This document shows positions 1-8,834 of a DNA stretch of 9,013 nucleotides, piece by piece. The translations under genes were made by a program, and so were the position numbers. The notes beneath the pieces were generated by a model. That model saw nothing but the letters and a program-made list of their open reading frames with translations, made no database searches and was not told the DNA's origin. Location of the stretch: NCBI GenBank assembly GCA_028865845.1, contig JAGWJK010000121.1:1-9013 (forward strand). The letters are read 5' to 3'. Positions within the stretch are counted from its first letter, which is position 1. The number at the start of each line of letters is the position of its first letter. Origin of the DNA: Rhizobiaceae bacterium (GTDB taxonomy: Bacteria; Pseudomonadota; Alphaproteobacteria; Rhizobiales; Rhizobiaceae).

Positions 1-1
1 A

Positions 2-850
2 TCACCCGATCTCGACCCAAACCGGGAAATGATCGGAACCTTCCGCGTCAACATCCACATGAGCCGAGCGCAAACGACCGCTCAGGCTGCCACTGATGAA
101 ACAGTAATCGAGATGCATGCGTTTGCTCCGATCCACCGGATCCATCCAGCTGTAGCGGTCCGGCCCGTGCCAGCCGACCGCGTCGAGGGCGTCGCTCGGC
201 CGGGCGCAACGCGGCGAGCGGCCGTAGAGAGCATCCTTCAGGCCGACAAGCGCGCAATATTCCGGCGATTCCGGCACCATGTTGAAATCGCCCATCAGGA
301 CGAAATCCTCCGGCAGTGGCAAATCGGGGTAGTCGATTTGCGCGGCGCCCGTCAGCGAACCGCCGTCGCGCGCAAAATCCGTCGCATAGGTCCTGAGACA
401 CTCGATCTGGCGGATGCGCTCGTTCGGAGAGACATGGTCGAGATGCACGGAATAAGCACGGATCGCGCCGCCCGGCGCGTCGATCATTGCCTCGGTGGCG
501 ACCCGCTGCAGGTTGAGATCGGAGAGGGTGCGGCTGCGCGGCAGCGGCAGCGTCCGCGTCGAAAGGATCGGCCAGCGCGACAGCATCATGTTGCCGAACT
601 GAAAGCGGCCGTCGCGCGGTCCGGCGCCTTCCGGCAGCAGGTCGAGGCCGATGCCGTAGACCGAATGGTAGTCCGGCAGCAGCGCCTCGATCGCGGCGAC
701 CATGTCGACCCCGCCGTTATGCAAAAAGCCGCGCGTTACTTCCTGCAGCGCGATGATATCGGCGCCCTCAAGGTTTGCAACGATGCGTTCGAGATCATAT
801 CTGCCATCAAGACCGAAGCCGTACTGGATATTATAGCTCACCAATCGCAC
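2..850 (-). CDS. Endonuclease/exonuclease/phosphatase family hydrolase
   Basis: Metal-dependent hydrolase of the EEP superfamily (DNase I / exonuclease III / sphingomyelinase fold), 282 residues. The family's conserved blocks are present in order: SYNIQYG with Asn7, ALQEV with Glu37, the HLDH block at 136-139, MGDFN with Asp188 and Asn190, LDY with Asp248, and SDHFP with Asp273 and His274. The metal- and phosphate-binding residues therefore look intact. No signal peptide or membrane segment is visible, so it is probably cytoplasmic. The substrate (nucleic acid, phospholipid or other phosphodiester) cannot be told from sequence. The frame stays open upstream to 1051, but that extension has no family similarity. 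I chose GTG at 848-850 because GGAGGT lies 11 bases before it (862-867) and the conserved N-terminal strand begins there. The gene is divergent from obgE; the stop is at 2-4. Confidence 0.87.
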   Translation of the reverse strand: MRLVSYNIQYGFGLDGRYDLERIVANLEGADIIALQEVTRGFLHNGGVDMVAAIEALLPDYHSVYGIGLDLLPEGAGPRDGRFQFGNMMLSRWPILSTRTLPLPRSRTLSDLNLQRVATEAMIDAPGGAIRAYSVHLDHVSPNERIRQIECLRTYATDFARDGGSLTGAAQIDYPDLPLPEDFVLMGDFNMVPESPEYCALVGLKDALYGRSPRCARPSDALDAVGWHGPDRYSWMDPVDRSKRMHLDYCFISGSLSGRLRSAHVDVDAEGSDHFPVWVEIG

Positions 851-874
851 GATAATCTTTGACCTCCGAGTGAA

Positions 875-944
875 CCGCCTATATCGAAGGCGGCATGACG
901 GGCGCATTACCGCCCAGCACGTCCTAGCGGATGTGCCAAGGACG
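875..944. other. Three consecutive inverted repeats in the divergent spacer
   Basis: The spacer between the EEP hydrolase and obgE holds three short perfect inverted repeats in a row: CCGCC/GGCGG (875-879 with 889-893), GGGCG/CGCCC (900-904 with 911-915) and CGTCCT/AGGACG (920-925 with 939-944). No run of T follows on either strand, so they are not ordinary intrinsic terminators. They may form structure in the 5' leader of the minus-strand gene or be protein sites. A weak plus-strand -35-like TTGAAA at 954-959 has no convincing -10 partner. In GC-rich DNA, 5-base stems also arise by chance. Confidence 0.35.
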
Positions 945-957
945 CGGTAACAATTGA

Positions 958-3282
<2,325 letters not shown>

Positions 3283-3290
<8 letters not shown>

Positions 3291-4566
3291 TACAGTCGTG
3301 AACAGCCCTGATATCGACACCCTGATGAACGATATCGGCCGCAAGGCCCGGGCTGCATCGCGACCTCTGGGCTTTGCTTCGACAGCAGCCAAGAACAAAG
3401 CATTGAACGCCATGGCCGACGCCATTCTCGCCCGCAAGGATCACATCCTGGCCGAGAACGCGAAGGACCTGAAGGAAGTCGAGGGCACCGATATCCTCGC
3501 ATCGTTCCTCGACCGCCTGACATTGAACGACAAGCGGATTGCAGAAATGGCCGAGGGCATTCGGGCAATCGCCGCCCTTCCCGATCCGGTGGGCGAGGTG
3601 ATCGCTGCCTGGGATCGGCCGAACGGCCTGAAGATCGAACGCGTGCGCACGCCGCTCGGCGTGATCGGCGTCATCTTCGAAAGCCGTCCGAACGTCACCG
3701 CGGATGCCGGCGCGCTGTGCCTGAAGGCCGGCAATGCCGTGATCCTGCGCTGCGGCACCGATTCGCGCCGCTCGTCGAGCGCCATTCATGAATGCCTGGT
3801 CGAGGGATTGAAGGCTGCCGGCCTGCCGGAACATGCCATCCAGCTCGTTCCGGTTACAGATCGCGCCGCCGTCGGCGCCATGCTGCGCGGCCTCGAAGGC
3901 ACGATCGACGTCATCGTTCCGCGCGGCGGCAAGAGCCTGGTCGCGCGTGTGCAGAACGAAGCGCGCGTGCCGGTCTTTGCGCACCTCGAGGGCCTCTGCC
4001 ACGTCTATATCGATGCATCCGCCGATCTGGAGATGGCCAAAACCATTATCGTCAACGCCAAGATGCGGCGCACCGGCGTTTGCGGCTCGGCGGAAACGTT
4101 GCTGGTCGACGCCAAGGTCGCCTCGACGCATCTGAAGCCGCTGCTTGACGTTCTCGCCGATGCCGGTTGCGAAATTCGCGGTTCGGCCGAAGTATTGAAG
4201 CTGGTGCCGGGATTGAAGGCGGCGACAGAGGAAGACTGGTCGACGGAATATCTCGACGCCATCATCTCGGTCGCCATCGTCGACGGCATTTCCGGCGCCA
4301 TCGATCATATCGGCAAATATTCGTCGAACCACACCGAGGCCATCATCGCCGAGGACCCGGCGGTGGTCGAGCGCTTCTTTACCGAGATCGATTCGGCCAT
4401 CCTTCTGCACAATGCGTCCACACAGTTCGCCGACGGCGGCGAATTCGGCATGGGGGCAGAGATCGGCATCGCCACCGGCAAGATGCATGCGCGCGGCCCG
4501 GTGGGCGTCGAGCAGCTTACCTCTTTCAAATATCGTGTGCGCGGCACCGGACAGATACGGCCCTGA
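3283..4566 (+). CDS. proA: Glutamate-5-semialdehyde dehydrogenase (gamma-glutamyl phosphate reductase)
   Basis: NADPH-dependent reduction of gamma-glutamyl phosphate to glutamate-5-semialdehyde, which cyclises and is reduced to proline by ProC (not in the window). It is a cytoplasmic member of the aldehyde dehydrogenase superfamily. Visible signatures are [12 protein letters not shown] (132-143), [11 protein letters not shown] (148-158), the catalytic segment [13 protein letters not shown] with Cys267, the [11 protein letters not shown] block (320-330), and the C-terminal ProA signature beginning at [14 protein letters not shown] (382-395) and ending in [13 protein letters not shown] (405-417). 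It has 427 residues from ATG 3283. An in-frame ATG at 3274 would add three residues, but the purine-rich AGAAGGA at 3268-3274 is spaced correctly only for 3283. The start lies inside the end of proB. Confidence 0.96.
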
Positions 4567-4603
4567 CGTGCACCAGGAAGAGATCGATTACCGCTATCTG
4601 CGC

Positions 4604-5185
4604 ATGCCGCATGCCGAACGCGGCATGGTGGTCGGTCTTTTCGGCGGCTCTTTCAATCCGCCCCACCAGGGTCATGCCCTGGTGGCCGAAATTGCCATCC
4701 GGCGCCTTGGCCTCGACCAGCTCTGGTGGATGGTAACGCCCGGCAATCCGCTGAAGAGCCGCAACCACCTGGCGCCGCTTACCGAGCGCATCGCGCTTAG
4801 CGAGGCGATCATTCACGACCCGCGCATCAAGGTCACGGCCTTCGAGCAGTCGCTCGGCATGAGCTACACCACAAACACGCTCGCCCACGTCAAGGCGCGC
4901 AATACCCATGTGCACTTCATCTGGGTTATGGGCGCCGATAGCCTCAACACCTTTCACCGCTGGCAGAAATGGCAGGAGATCGCCCGCACCTTCCCGATCG
5001 CCGTCATCGACCGGCCGGGATCGACGCTATCCTATCTGTCGGCGAAAATGGCCAAGACCTTCCACTACGCCCGCGTGGATGAGGACGATGCCAGGGTTCT
5101 CTGGAAGAAGCAGGCGCCCGCCTGGACCTTCATCCACGGCCGGCGCTCGACGCTGAGCTCCACGGCTTTGCGCGCCGGGCAATAG
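4604..5185 (+). CDS. nadD: Nicotinate-nucleotide adenylyltransferase
   Basis: Transfers AMP from ATP to nicotinate mononucleotide to form deamido-NAD, the central step of NAD synthesis; cytoplasmic. The nucleotidyltransferase fold is clear: GGSFNPPHQGH at 14-24 contains the nucleotide-binding HxGH motif, WWMVTPGNPLK (41-51) and FIWVMGADSL (105-114) are typical of NadD, and SSTALR at 185-190 matches the ISSTxIR motif. Length from ATG 4604 is 193 residues, normal for the family. The start is uncertain: GTG 4568, two bases after the proA stop, gives 205 residues, and ATG 4625 gives 186. None has a good Shine-Dalgarno. Codons between 4568 and 4604 look coding-like, so the longer form is possible, and translation may depend on coupling to proA. 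It is the last gene of the operon. The ribosome-silencing factor gene rsfS, a frequent partner of nadD, does not follow. Confidence 0.94.
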   Translation: MPHAERGMVVGLFGGSFNPPHQGHALVAEIAIRRLGLDQLWWMVTPGNPLKSRNHLAPLTERIALSEAIIHDPRIKVTAFEQSLGMSYTTNTLAHVKARNTHVHFIWVMGADSLNTFHRWQKWQEIARTFPIAVIDRPGSTLSYLSAKMAKTFHYARVDEDDARVLWKKQAPAWTFIHGRRSTLSSTALRAGQ

Positions 5186-5239
5186 CGCCAAGCGCCGCAA
5201 TCAGCGGATAAAGCAGGCAAATCTTTGGAAGACCTCCAG

Positions 5240-5362
5240 AAACGAAGAGGCCCGACGGGGGAGGAGATCCGTCGGGCCTTCAAACCTGGTCAGCAACTGG
5301 GAGGAGGAGGGTTGCCGACCCCACCGAAAGAGCAGTTGGGAGGAGGAGATCGCCCTTTCGAT
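5240..5362 (-). ncRNA. Candidate small RNA with three anti-Shine-Dalgarno loops (alpha-r14-like)
   Basis: Read on the minus strand, about 123 bases fold into three successive hairpins. SL1 pairs 5352-5360 with 5325-5333 (9 pairs, one G-U). SL2 pairs 5311-5320 with 5288-5297 (10 pairs, one G-U). SL3 pairs 5269-5279 with 5248-5258 (11 perfect pairs). Every loop exposes an anti-Shine-Dalgarno stretch: TCTCCTCCTCCC in SL1, CCTCCTCCTCCCA in SL2, ATCTCCTCCC in SL3. This design and length match what I recall of the rhizobial alpha-r14 family (Smr14C2/NfeR1 in Sinorhizobium) and the wider 'cuckoo' RNAs, which act in trans on mRNA ribosome binding sites. The G-U pairs exist only in the minus-strand RNA; the plus strand would have A-C mismatches there, which supports this strand. 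The 5' end near 5362 is inferred from a promoter-like sequence and the 3' end from SL3. The RNA is convergent with nadD and divergent from modA. Confidence 0.8.
5248..5279 (-). terminator. Intrinsic terminator of the small RNA (third hairpin)
   Basis: A perfect 11-base-pair GC-rich stem (5269-5279 with 5248-5258) with a 10-base loop. On the minus strand it is followed by CTTCGTTTCT, a moderate U-rich tail. On the plus strand only TTCAAA follows, so as a stop for the nadD operon it would be weaker, although the hairpin may serve both directions. Confidence 0.6.
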
Positions 5363-5368
5363 GTTTAT

Positions 5369-5396
5369 GTTTTAGCAGATTTGACCAAAAGGTAAA
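5369..5396 (-). promoter_or_regulatory. Possible sigma-70-type promoter of the small RNA
   Basis: On the minus strand, TTTACC (5396-5391) and TAAAAC (5374-5369) are separated by 16 bases. They would place the first base at about 5362, two bases before the first hairpin. Neither box is a close match to the rhizobial CTTGAC/CTATAT consensus, so the call rests mainly on position. Confidence 0.4.
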
Positions 5397-5403
5397 TCGA
5401 CGA

Positions 5404-5433
5404 TACTGCAACGCAGTAATGCGCCTAGCGCAT
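5404..5433. repeat. Two abutting 15-base palindromes upstream of the small RNA promoter
   Basis: TACTGC-AAC-GCAGTA (5404-5418) is followed without a gap by ATGCGC-CTA-GCGCAT (5419-5433). Both have perfect 6-base arms around a 3-base centre, though the arm sequences differ. They lie roughly 40 to 70 bases upstream of the inferred small RNA start, immediately beyond the -35 box. That is where an activator or repressor would bind. Confidence 0.55.
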
Positions 5434-5726
5434 ATCTCGGATAATTCTCTGCCCAAAAAACGCTTCTTTCGTATTAATTAAGAAGGGTAGCGAATGACTA
5501 CAAGGTGAGTCGTCTCGCAGAATCCCGCCAAAACACACGATTCGTAACGTTAAGTCTCACTACGTGAGCGTTTGCTGTATTGCTGGGCGAATATAGCCAT
5601 GCAGATTCGTAGGAACATTGCGACCCTTATATGCGCGCCGAAACGGAAAACCCCATTAAATTAGTGGGTTACGTCACATGTGGCGCTATGCTTTTCGAAA
5701 CATATCCCTAGCCAAGCTGCATCAGC
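5434..5726. other. Non-coding stretch before modA, AT-richer than the genes
   Basis: I see no gene in this stretch on either strand. It is poorer in GC than the flanking genes. It contains weak symmetric sequences: CTTCTT/AAGAAG (5463-5468 with 5480-5485), which on the minus strand is followed by CGTTTTTT; CTCAC-TAC-GTGAG (5556-5568); an odd-centred 17-base inverted repeat CCCATTAAATTAGTGGG (5652-5668, one mismatch pair); and the palindrome CACATGTG (5675-5682). The modA promoter must lie in or just after this stretch, but no -35/-10 pair stands out. TTATAT at 5627-5632 is the best -10-like element. Confidence 0.5.
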
Positions 5727-5750
5727 CGTTATATCTCTCAGGATATGTCG
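5727..5750. promoter_or_regulatory. Candidate ModE-type operator in front of modA
   Basis: CGTTATAT (5727-5734) and ATATGTCG (5743-5750) form an imperfect inverted repeat with an 8-base centre. CG and ATAT are symmetric on both sides, and the innermost C/G pair also matches. It resembles the known ModE operator pattern CGnTATAT-N-ATATnnCG found before molybdate-transport operons. It ends 21 bases before the modA start codon, placed to block transcription or initiation. A ModE-like regulator is encoded at 8442-8834. Confidence 0.6.
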
Positions 5751-5771
5751 ACATCTTCCGGGAGAATTATG

Positions 5772-6569
5772 ATGGCATCCAGCCGCCGCCACCTGATGAA
5801 ACTTGCTACCGCCGCTCTTTCCGTCGCCTGGCTCGGCCTTTCGGTCATGCCGGCTCCTGCGCTTGCCGCCGACAAGATCACGGTCTTTGCCGCCGCAAGT
5901 ATGAAGAATGCGCTCGACAACATCGATGCCGCCTTCACCAAGGAAACCGGCAAGCAGGTTACCGTCTCCTATGCCGCGAGTGGACCGCTCGCCAAGCAGC
6001 TTGAAAACGGTGCTCCGGCCGATGTCTTCATCTCCGCGGACACCGACTGGATGGACTATGTCGCCAAGAAAAAGCTGATCAAGGACGATAGCCGCGTCAA
6101 CCTGCTCGGCAACCAGATCGTTCTCGTCGCCGCCAAGGACAAGGCAAAGCCCGTCGAGATCAAGCCGGGCATGGATCTTGCCGGCCTCCTCGGCGACGGA
6201 CGTCTGGCGATCGGCCAACCCGAATCGGTTCCGGCAGGCAAATATGGCAAGGCTGCCCTTGAAAAGCTCGGCCTGTGGTCTTCCGTCGAAAAGAAGGTAG
6301 CCGGCGCTGAAAGCGTCCGCGCCGCCCTCGCCCTGGTTTCGCGCGGCGAAGCCCCCTACGGCATCGTCTACCAGACCGACGTTTCCGCCGATCCGGGCGT
6401 GGCTGTTGCCGGCACCTTCCCGGAAGACAGCCATCCGCCGATCATCTACCCGATCGCCATTACCGCCAGCAGCACGAACCCCGACACCCAGGCCTATTTC
6501 GACTATCTGAAATCGGCTAAGGCTGTTCCGTTCTTCGAGCATGAAGGCTTCACGGTTCTGAAGAAATAA
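5772..6569 (+). CDS. modA: Molybdate ABC transporter substrate-binding protein
   Basis: Periplasmic protein that captures molybdate (and tungstate) and delivers it to ModBC. It has 265 residues. An N-terminal signal peptide of about 32 residues has basic residues SRRHLMK, a hydrophobic core, and an ALA-ADK cleavage site (cut after Ala32). The mature protein begins KITVFAAASMKNALD, the canonical ModA opening. Ser43 and Ser70 (in SYAASGPLAKQL) fit the two oxyanion-binding serines. ADVFISAD (83-90), QPESVPAGKYGK (149-160) and GIVYQTD (197-203) are further family blocks, with Tyr200 the likely ligand-binding tyrosine. I chose ATG 5772 because GGGAG (5760-5764) is 7 bases upstream. ATG 5769 would be too close to it, and ATG 5745 overlaps the putative operator. 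It is first in the modABC operon and separated from modB by 88 bases containing hairpins. Confidence 0.95.
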   Translation: MASSRRHLMKLATAALSVAWLGLSVMPAPALAADKITVFAAASMKNALDNIDAAFTKETGKQVTVSYAASGPLAKQLENGAPADVFISADTDWMDYVAKKKLIKDDSRVNLLGNQIVLVAAKDKAKPVEIKPGMDLAGLLGDGRLAIGQPESVPAGKYGKAALEKLGLWSSVEKKVAGAESVRAALALVSRGEAPYGIVYQTDVSADPGVAVAGTFPEDSHPPIIYPIAITASSTNPDTQAYFDYLKSAKAVPFFEHEGFTVLKK

Positions 6570-6570
6570 G

Positions 6571-6588
6571 CATCCGTATCAACGGATG
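6571..6588 (+). terminator. Hairpin directly after modA
   Basis: A perfect 7-base-pair stem CATCCGT/ACGGATG with the 4-base loop ATCA starts two bases after the modA stop codon. TCTTGTTG follows, a broken U tract. It may end a share of transcripts or protect the 3' end of a modA-only mRNA, giving more binding protein than ModBC. Such arrangements are common in ABC importer operons. Confidence 0.45.
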
Positions 6589-6609
6589 TCTTGTTGCTCG
6601 ATTTTTGCG

Positions 6610-6633
6610 GGCTCGCCTCACCGACGGCGAGCC
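6610..6633 (+). other. Second hairpin in the modA-modB gap, possible control of modB translation
   Basis: A perfect 8-base-pair stem GGCTCGCC/GGCGAGCC (6610-6617 with 6626-6633) with an 8-base loop; TTTTT appears 7 bases later (6641-6645). It could be a second weak terminator. Its left arm and loop (6612-6619) can also pair with 6648-6655, which covers the modB Shine-Dalgarno, so the hairpin and the blocking pairing exclude each other. The element TTTTTGCG occurs on both sides of the hairpin (6602-6609 and 6641-6648). Confidence 0.4.
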
Positions 6634-6657
6634 TGACATGTTTTTGCGAGGCGGGAC

Positions 6658-7359
6658 TTGGACTTATTGGGCTTGAGCAGCGATGAATGGACGGCGATCG
6701 AGCTCAGCCTGCGCGTCTCGACCGTCGCTATGCTGGTCAGCCTGCCCTTCGGCATCGTCGCCGCCCTGCTTTTGGCGCGCGGCAAATTCTGGGGCAAGTC
6801 GATCCTGAACGGTGTCATTCACCTGCCGCTGATCCTGCCGCCTGTCGTCACCGGTTTCATCCTGCTTATCCTGTTCGGCCGCAAGGGACCGATCGGCTCC
6901 CTGCTCGACCAATATCTCGGAATCGTCTTCTCCTTCCGCTGGACGGGCGCCGCCCTTGCCTGCGGCGTCATGGGTTTTCCGCTGATGGTACGCAGCATCC
7001 GCCTGTCCATCGAGGCGGTCGATCGCAAGCTGGAGGAGGCGGCGGGGACGCTGGGCGCCAGCCCGGCGTGGATCTTTCTCACCGTGACGCTGCCGCTAAT
7101 CCTGCCCGGTGTCATCGCCGGCATGATCCTCTCGTTCGCCAAGGCGATGGGAGAATTCGGCGCCACCATCACCTTCGTCTCCAACATTCCAGGCGAAACG
7201 CAAACGCTGTCCTCGGCGATCTATACCTTCACCCAGGTCCCGGGCGGCGATGCCGGCGCGTTGCGGCTGACCCTGATTGCCGTCACCATCTCCATGGCCG
7301 CCCTGCTCGCCTCGGAATTCCTCGCCTATCTCGCCGGCAAGAGGGTGGATTTCGAATGA
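6658..7359 (+). CDS. modB: Molybdate ABC transporter permease
   Basis: Inner-membrane permease of the ModABC molybdate importer, 233 residues, the usual length. About five to six hydrophobic segments are visible (roughly 15-40, 52-74, 93-112, 142-165 and 203-225). The EAA loop that docks onto the ATPase is clear: [15 protein letters not shown] with the conserved Gly133 (126-140), followed by [12 protein letters not shown] (144-155). The [20 protein letters not shown] segment (165-184) is diagnostic of ModB/CysT-type permeases and separates it from other ABC permeases. The start is TTG 6658, an unusual codon. I chose it because GAGG lies 6 bases upstream (6648-6651) and because the [11 protein letters not shown] opening matches ModB N-termini. 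No ATG occurs near this position. The stop overlaps the modC start (ATGA). Confidence 0.94.
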   Translation: MDLLGLSSDEWTAIELSLRVSTVAMLVSLPFGIVAALLLARGKFWGKSILNGVIHLPLILPPVVTGFILLILFGRKGPIGSLLDQYLGIVFSFRWTGAALACGVMGFPLMVRSIRLSIEAVDRKLEEAAGTLGASPAWIFLTVTLPLILPGVIAGMILSFAKAMGEFGATITFVSNIPGETQTLSSAIYTFTQVPGGDAGALRLTLIAVTISMAALLASEFLAYLAGKRVDFE

Positions 7360-8429
7360 CGCTGACCGTCGATATCCGCCACAGGCTCGGCGCCTTCTCC
7401 CTGAAGGCGGCTTTTACCTCCGACGGCGGCGTGACCGCGCTCTTCGGCCGCTCCGGCTCGGGAAAGACCTCGATGATCCGCATCATCGCCGGGCTGATCC
7501 GACCCGATCAGGGTCGCGTCGAGCTCGATGGCACCGTGCTCGCCGATACCGACAGGGGCATCTTCGTCCCGCGTCACCGGCGCCGTTTCGGCTATGTCTT
7601 CCAGGAAGCGCGGCTGTTCCCGCATCTTTCCGTTCGGCAGAACCTCAACTATGGCCGCTGGTTTGCGCCGAAGACCGAACGGGGCGAAAGCCTCGATCGC
7701 GTCGTCGCCATGCTCGGCATCGAGGCACTTCTCGATCGCCGGCCGGGAAAACTCTCCGGCGGCGAGAAGCAACGCGTCGCCATCGGCCGCGCGCTCCTAT
7801 CCTCTCCGCATCTCCTGTTGATGGACGAGCCGCTAGCAGCGCTCGACGAGGCCCGCAAGGCGGAGATCCTGCCTTATCTCGAGCGGCTGCGGGACGAAAC
7901 GAACGTGCCGATCATCTATGTCAGCCACTCGATCGCCGAAGTGGCGCGGCTCGCCAGCCGCGTCGTTGTCATGCGCGATGGCGAGATCGAGGCGACAGGA
8001 TCGGCGGTCGAAATCTTCAGTCAGCTTTCCGGACCGCAGGCGAGCGATCGCCGTGAAGCCGGCGCTCTGATCGAAGGACGAGTGGAGCGGATTGATCACG
8101 ACCACCGCCTGACCGTCGTCGCGCTGAAGGCAGCGACGCTTTTCGTGCCCGGCGAGATCGCCGCTATCGGCAAGACCGTGCGCGTTCATATCCCCGCCCG
8201 GGACGTCATGCTGGCGACGACAAGGCCCGAAGGCCTCAGCGCTCTCAATATTCTGGAGGGTCATGTGCTGGGCTTAGGCGCTGCCGGCGACGGCATGGTC
8301 GACGTTATGGTCGATTGCGGCGGCGACACGGTGCTGGCGCGAATCACGCAGTTCTCCTGCACCCGCCTCGGATTGCAGACCGGGCTGCCGGCCTACGCGA
8401 TCGTCAAGACCGTAGCGTTGGAGACCTGA
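7356..8429 (+). CDS. modC: Molybdate ABC transporter ATP-binding protein
   Basis: ATPase subunit that powers molybdate import, attached to the inner face of the membrane through ModB; 357 residues. ABC motifs in order: Walker A GRSGSGKT (31-38), Q-loop Gln83 in [11 protein letters not shown], signature LSGGEKQR (133-140), Walker B LLLMDEP (153-159) with the D-loop AALD (161-164), and the switch His191 in VSHS. The C-terminal part, from about residue 293, starts ALNILEGHV and is a Mop/TOBE molybdate-binding domain, which in ModC homologues can feed back on transport. All catalytic residues are present. The start ATG overlaps the modB stop by four bases, so the two are probably translationally coupled. 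The gene ends 12 bases from the convergent regulator gene, with no visible terminator between them. Confidence 0.95.
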   Translation: MTLTVDIRHRLGAFSLKAAFTSDGGVTALFGRSGSGKTSMIRIIAGLIRPDQGRVELDGTVLADTDRGIFVPRHRRRFGYVFQEARLFPHLSVRQNLNYGRWFAPKTERGESLDRVVAMLGIEALLDRRPGKLSGGEKQRVAIGRALLSSPHLLLMDEPLAALDEARKAEILPYLERLRDETNVPIIYVSHSIAEVARLASRVVVMRDGEIEATGSAVEIFSQLSGPQASDRREAGALIEGRVERIDHDHRLTVVALKAATLFVPGEIAAIGKTVRVHIPARDVMLATTRPEGLSALNILEGHVLGLGAAGDGMVDVMVDCGGDTVLARITQFSCTRLGLQTGLPAYAIVKTVALET

Positions 8430-8441
8430 CCGCCTTCGATC

Positions 8442-8834
8442 TCAAGGCTCGGCGCTCAGTTCGTTTACCGTATCACCCTGATTGCGGTTGGCCTCCAGCC
8501 ATTCGAGATCGCTCGCAAGCGCCTTGCGCATGGCGCTTTCCATGTCGCGGAAGCGCCGGAGCAGTTCCTCGCCGAAAGGCGTAAGCGCCGCGCCGCCGCC
8601 CTTCTGGCCGCCGCGCTGCGATTCGACCACCGGCTCGCGGAACATATGATTGAGTTCGCTGATCAGCAGCCATGCGCGGCGATAGGACATGTCCATGGCG
8701 CGGCCGGCGGCCGAGATCGAGCCGGTTTCACGAATATATTCAAGAAGCTCCATCTTGCCACGCCCAAGCCGATCGTCCCCCGGGAAACTGATGCGGAGGA
8801 TGGGTCTGAGGGTTTGTTGTGGAGCTCTAGTCAT
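8442..8834 (-). CDS. modE: Single-domain ModE-like winged-helix transcriptional regulator
   Basis: Protein of 130 residues corresponding to the N-terminal DNA-binding domain of ModE. The winged helix-turn-helix lies at about 36-62 (TGSISAAGRAMDMSYRRAWL and the following LISELN), where the SISAAGRAMDMSYRRAW segment is characteristic of ModE. The wing contains GGQKGGGAALTPFGEELL (75-92), and a helical C-terminus for dimerisation follows. E. coli ModE has about 260 residues with two Mop domains that sense molybdate; here these are absent, so how molybdate would be sensed is unclear. It is probably the repressor of modABC through the palindrome at 5727-5750. I chose ATG 8832-8834 although no strong Shine-Dalgarno precedes it. 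A TTG at 8898-8900 would add 22 residues unlike the family. It lies tail to tail with modC. The symbol is given by domain and context. Confidence 0.85.
   Translation of the reverse strand: MTRAPQQTLRPILRISFPGDDRLGRGKMELLEYIRETGSISAAGRAMDMSYRRAWLLISELNHMFREPVVESQRGGQKGGGAALTPFGEELLRRFRDMESAMRKALASDLEWLEANRNQGDTVNELSAEP

Noticed and set aside
29..862. Long plus-strand open frame opposite the EEP hydrolase
   Set aside because: It mirrors the minus-strand gene, whose protein carries all the EEP motifs. The plus-strand product is arginine-, alanine- and glutamine-rich without a recognisable fold, typical of an antisense shadow in high-GC DNA.
5259..5346. Repeated GGGAGGAGG on the plus strand read as repeated ribosome binding sites for small open frames
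   Set aside because: No start codon and frame follows at a suitable distance after each copy. Each copy sits in a hairpin loop, and the imperfect pairs become G-U only on the minus strand, so a minus-strand RNA explains the pattern better.
5463..5485. AT-rich hairpin with TTTTTT downstream on the minus strand as an intrinsic terminator
   Set aside because: The stem has only six pairs with an 11-base loop and low GC, and no minus-strand gene or RNA is visible upstream for it to terminate.
6687..7355. Upstream extension of the modC frame giving a 580-residue protein
   Set aside because: This part overlaps modB in another frame and is arginine/proline-rich nonsense. ModC starts at the ATG overlapping the modB stop, where the ABC domain begins.
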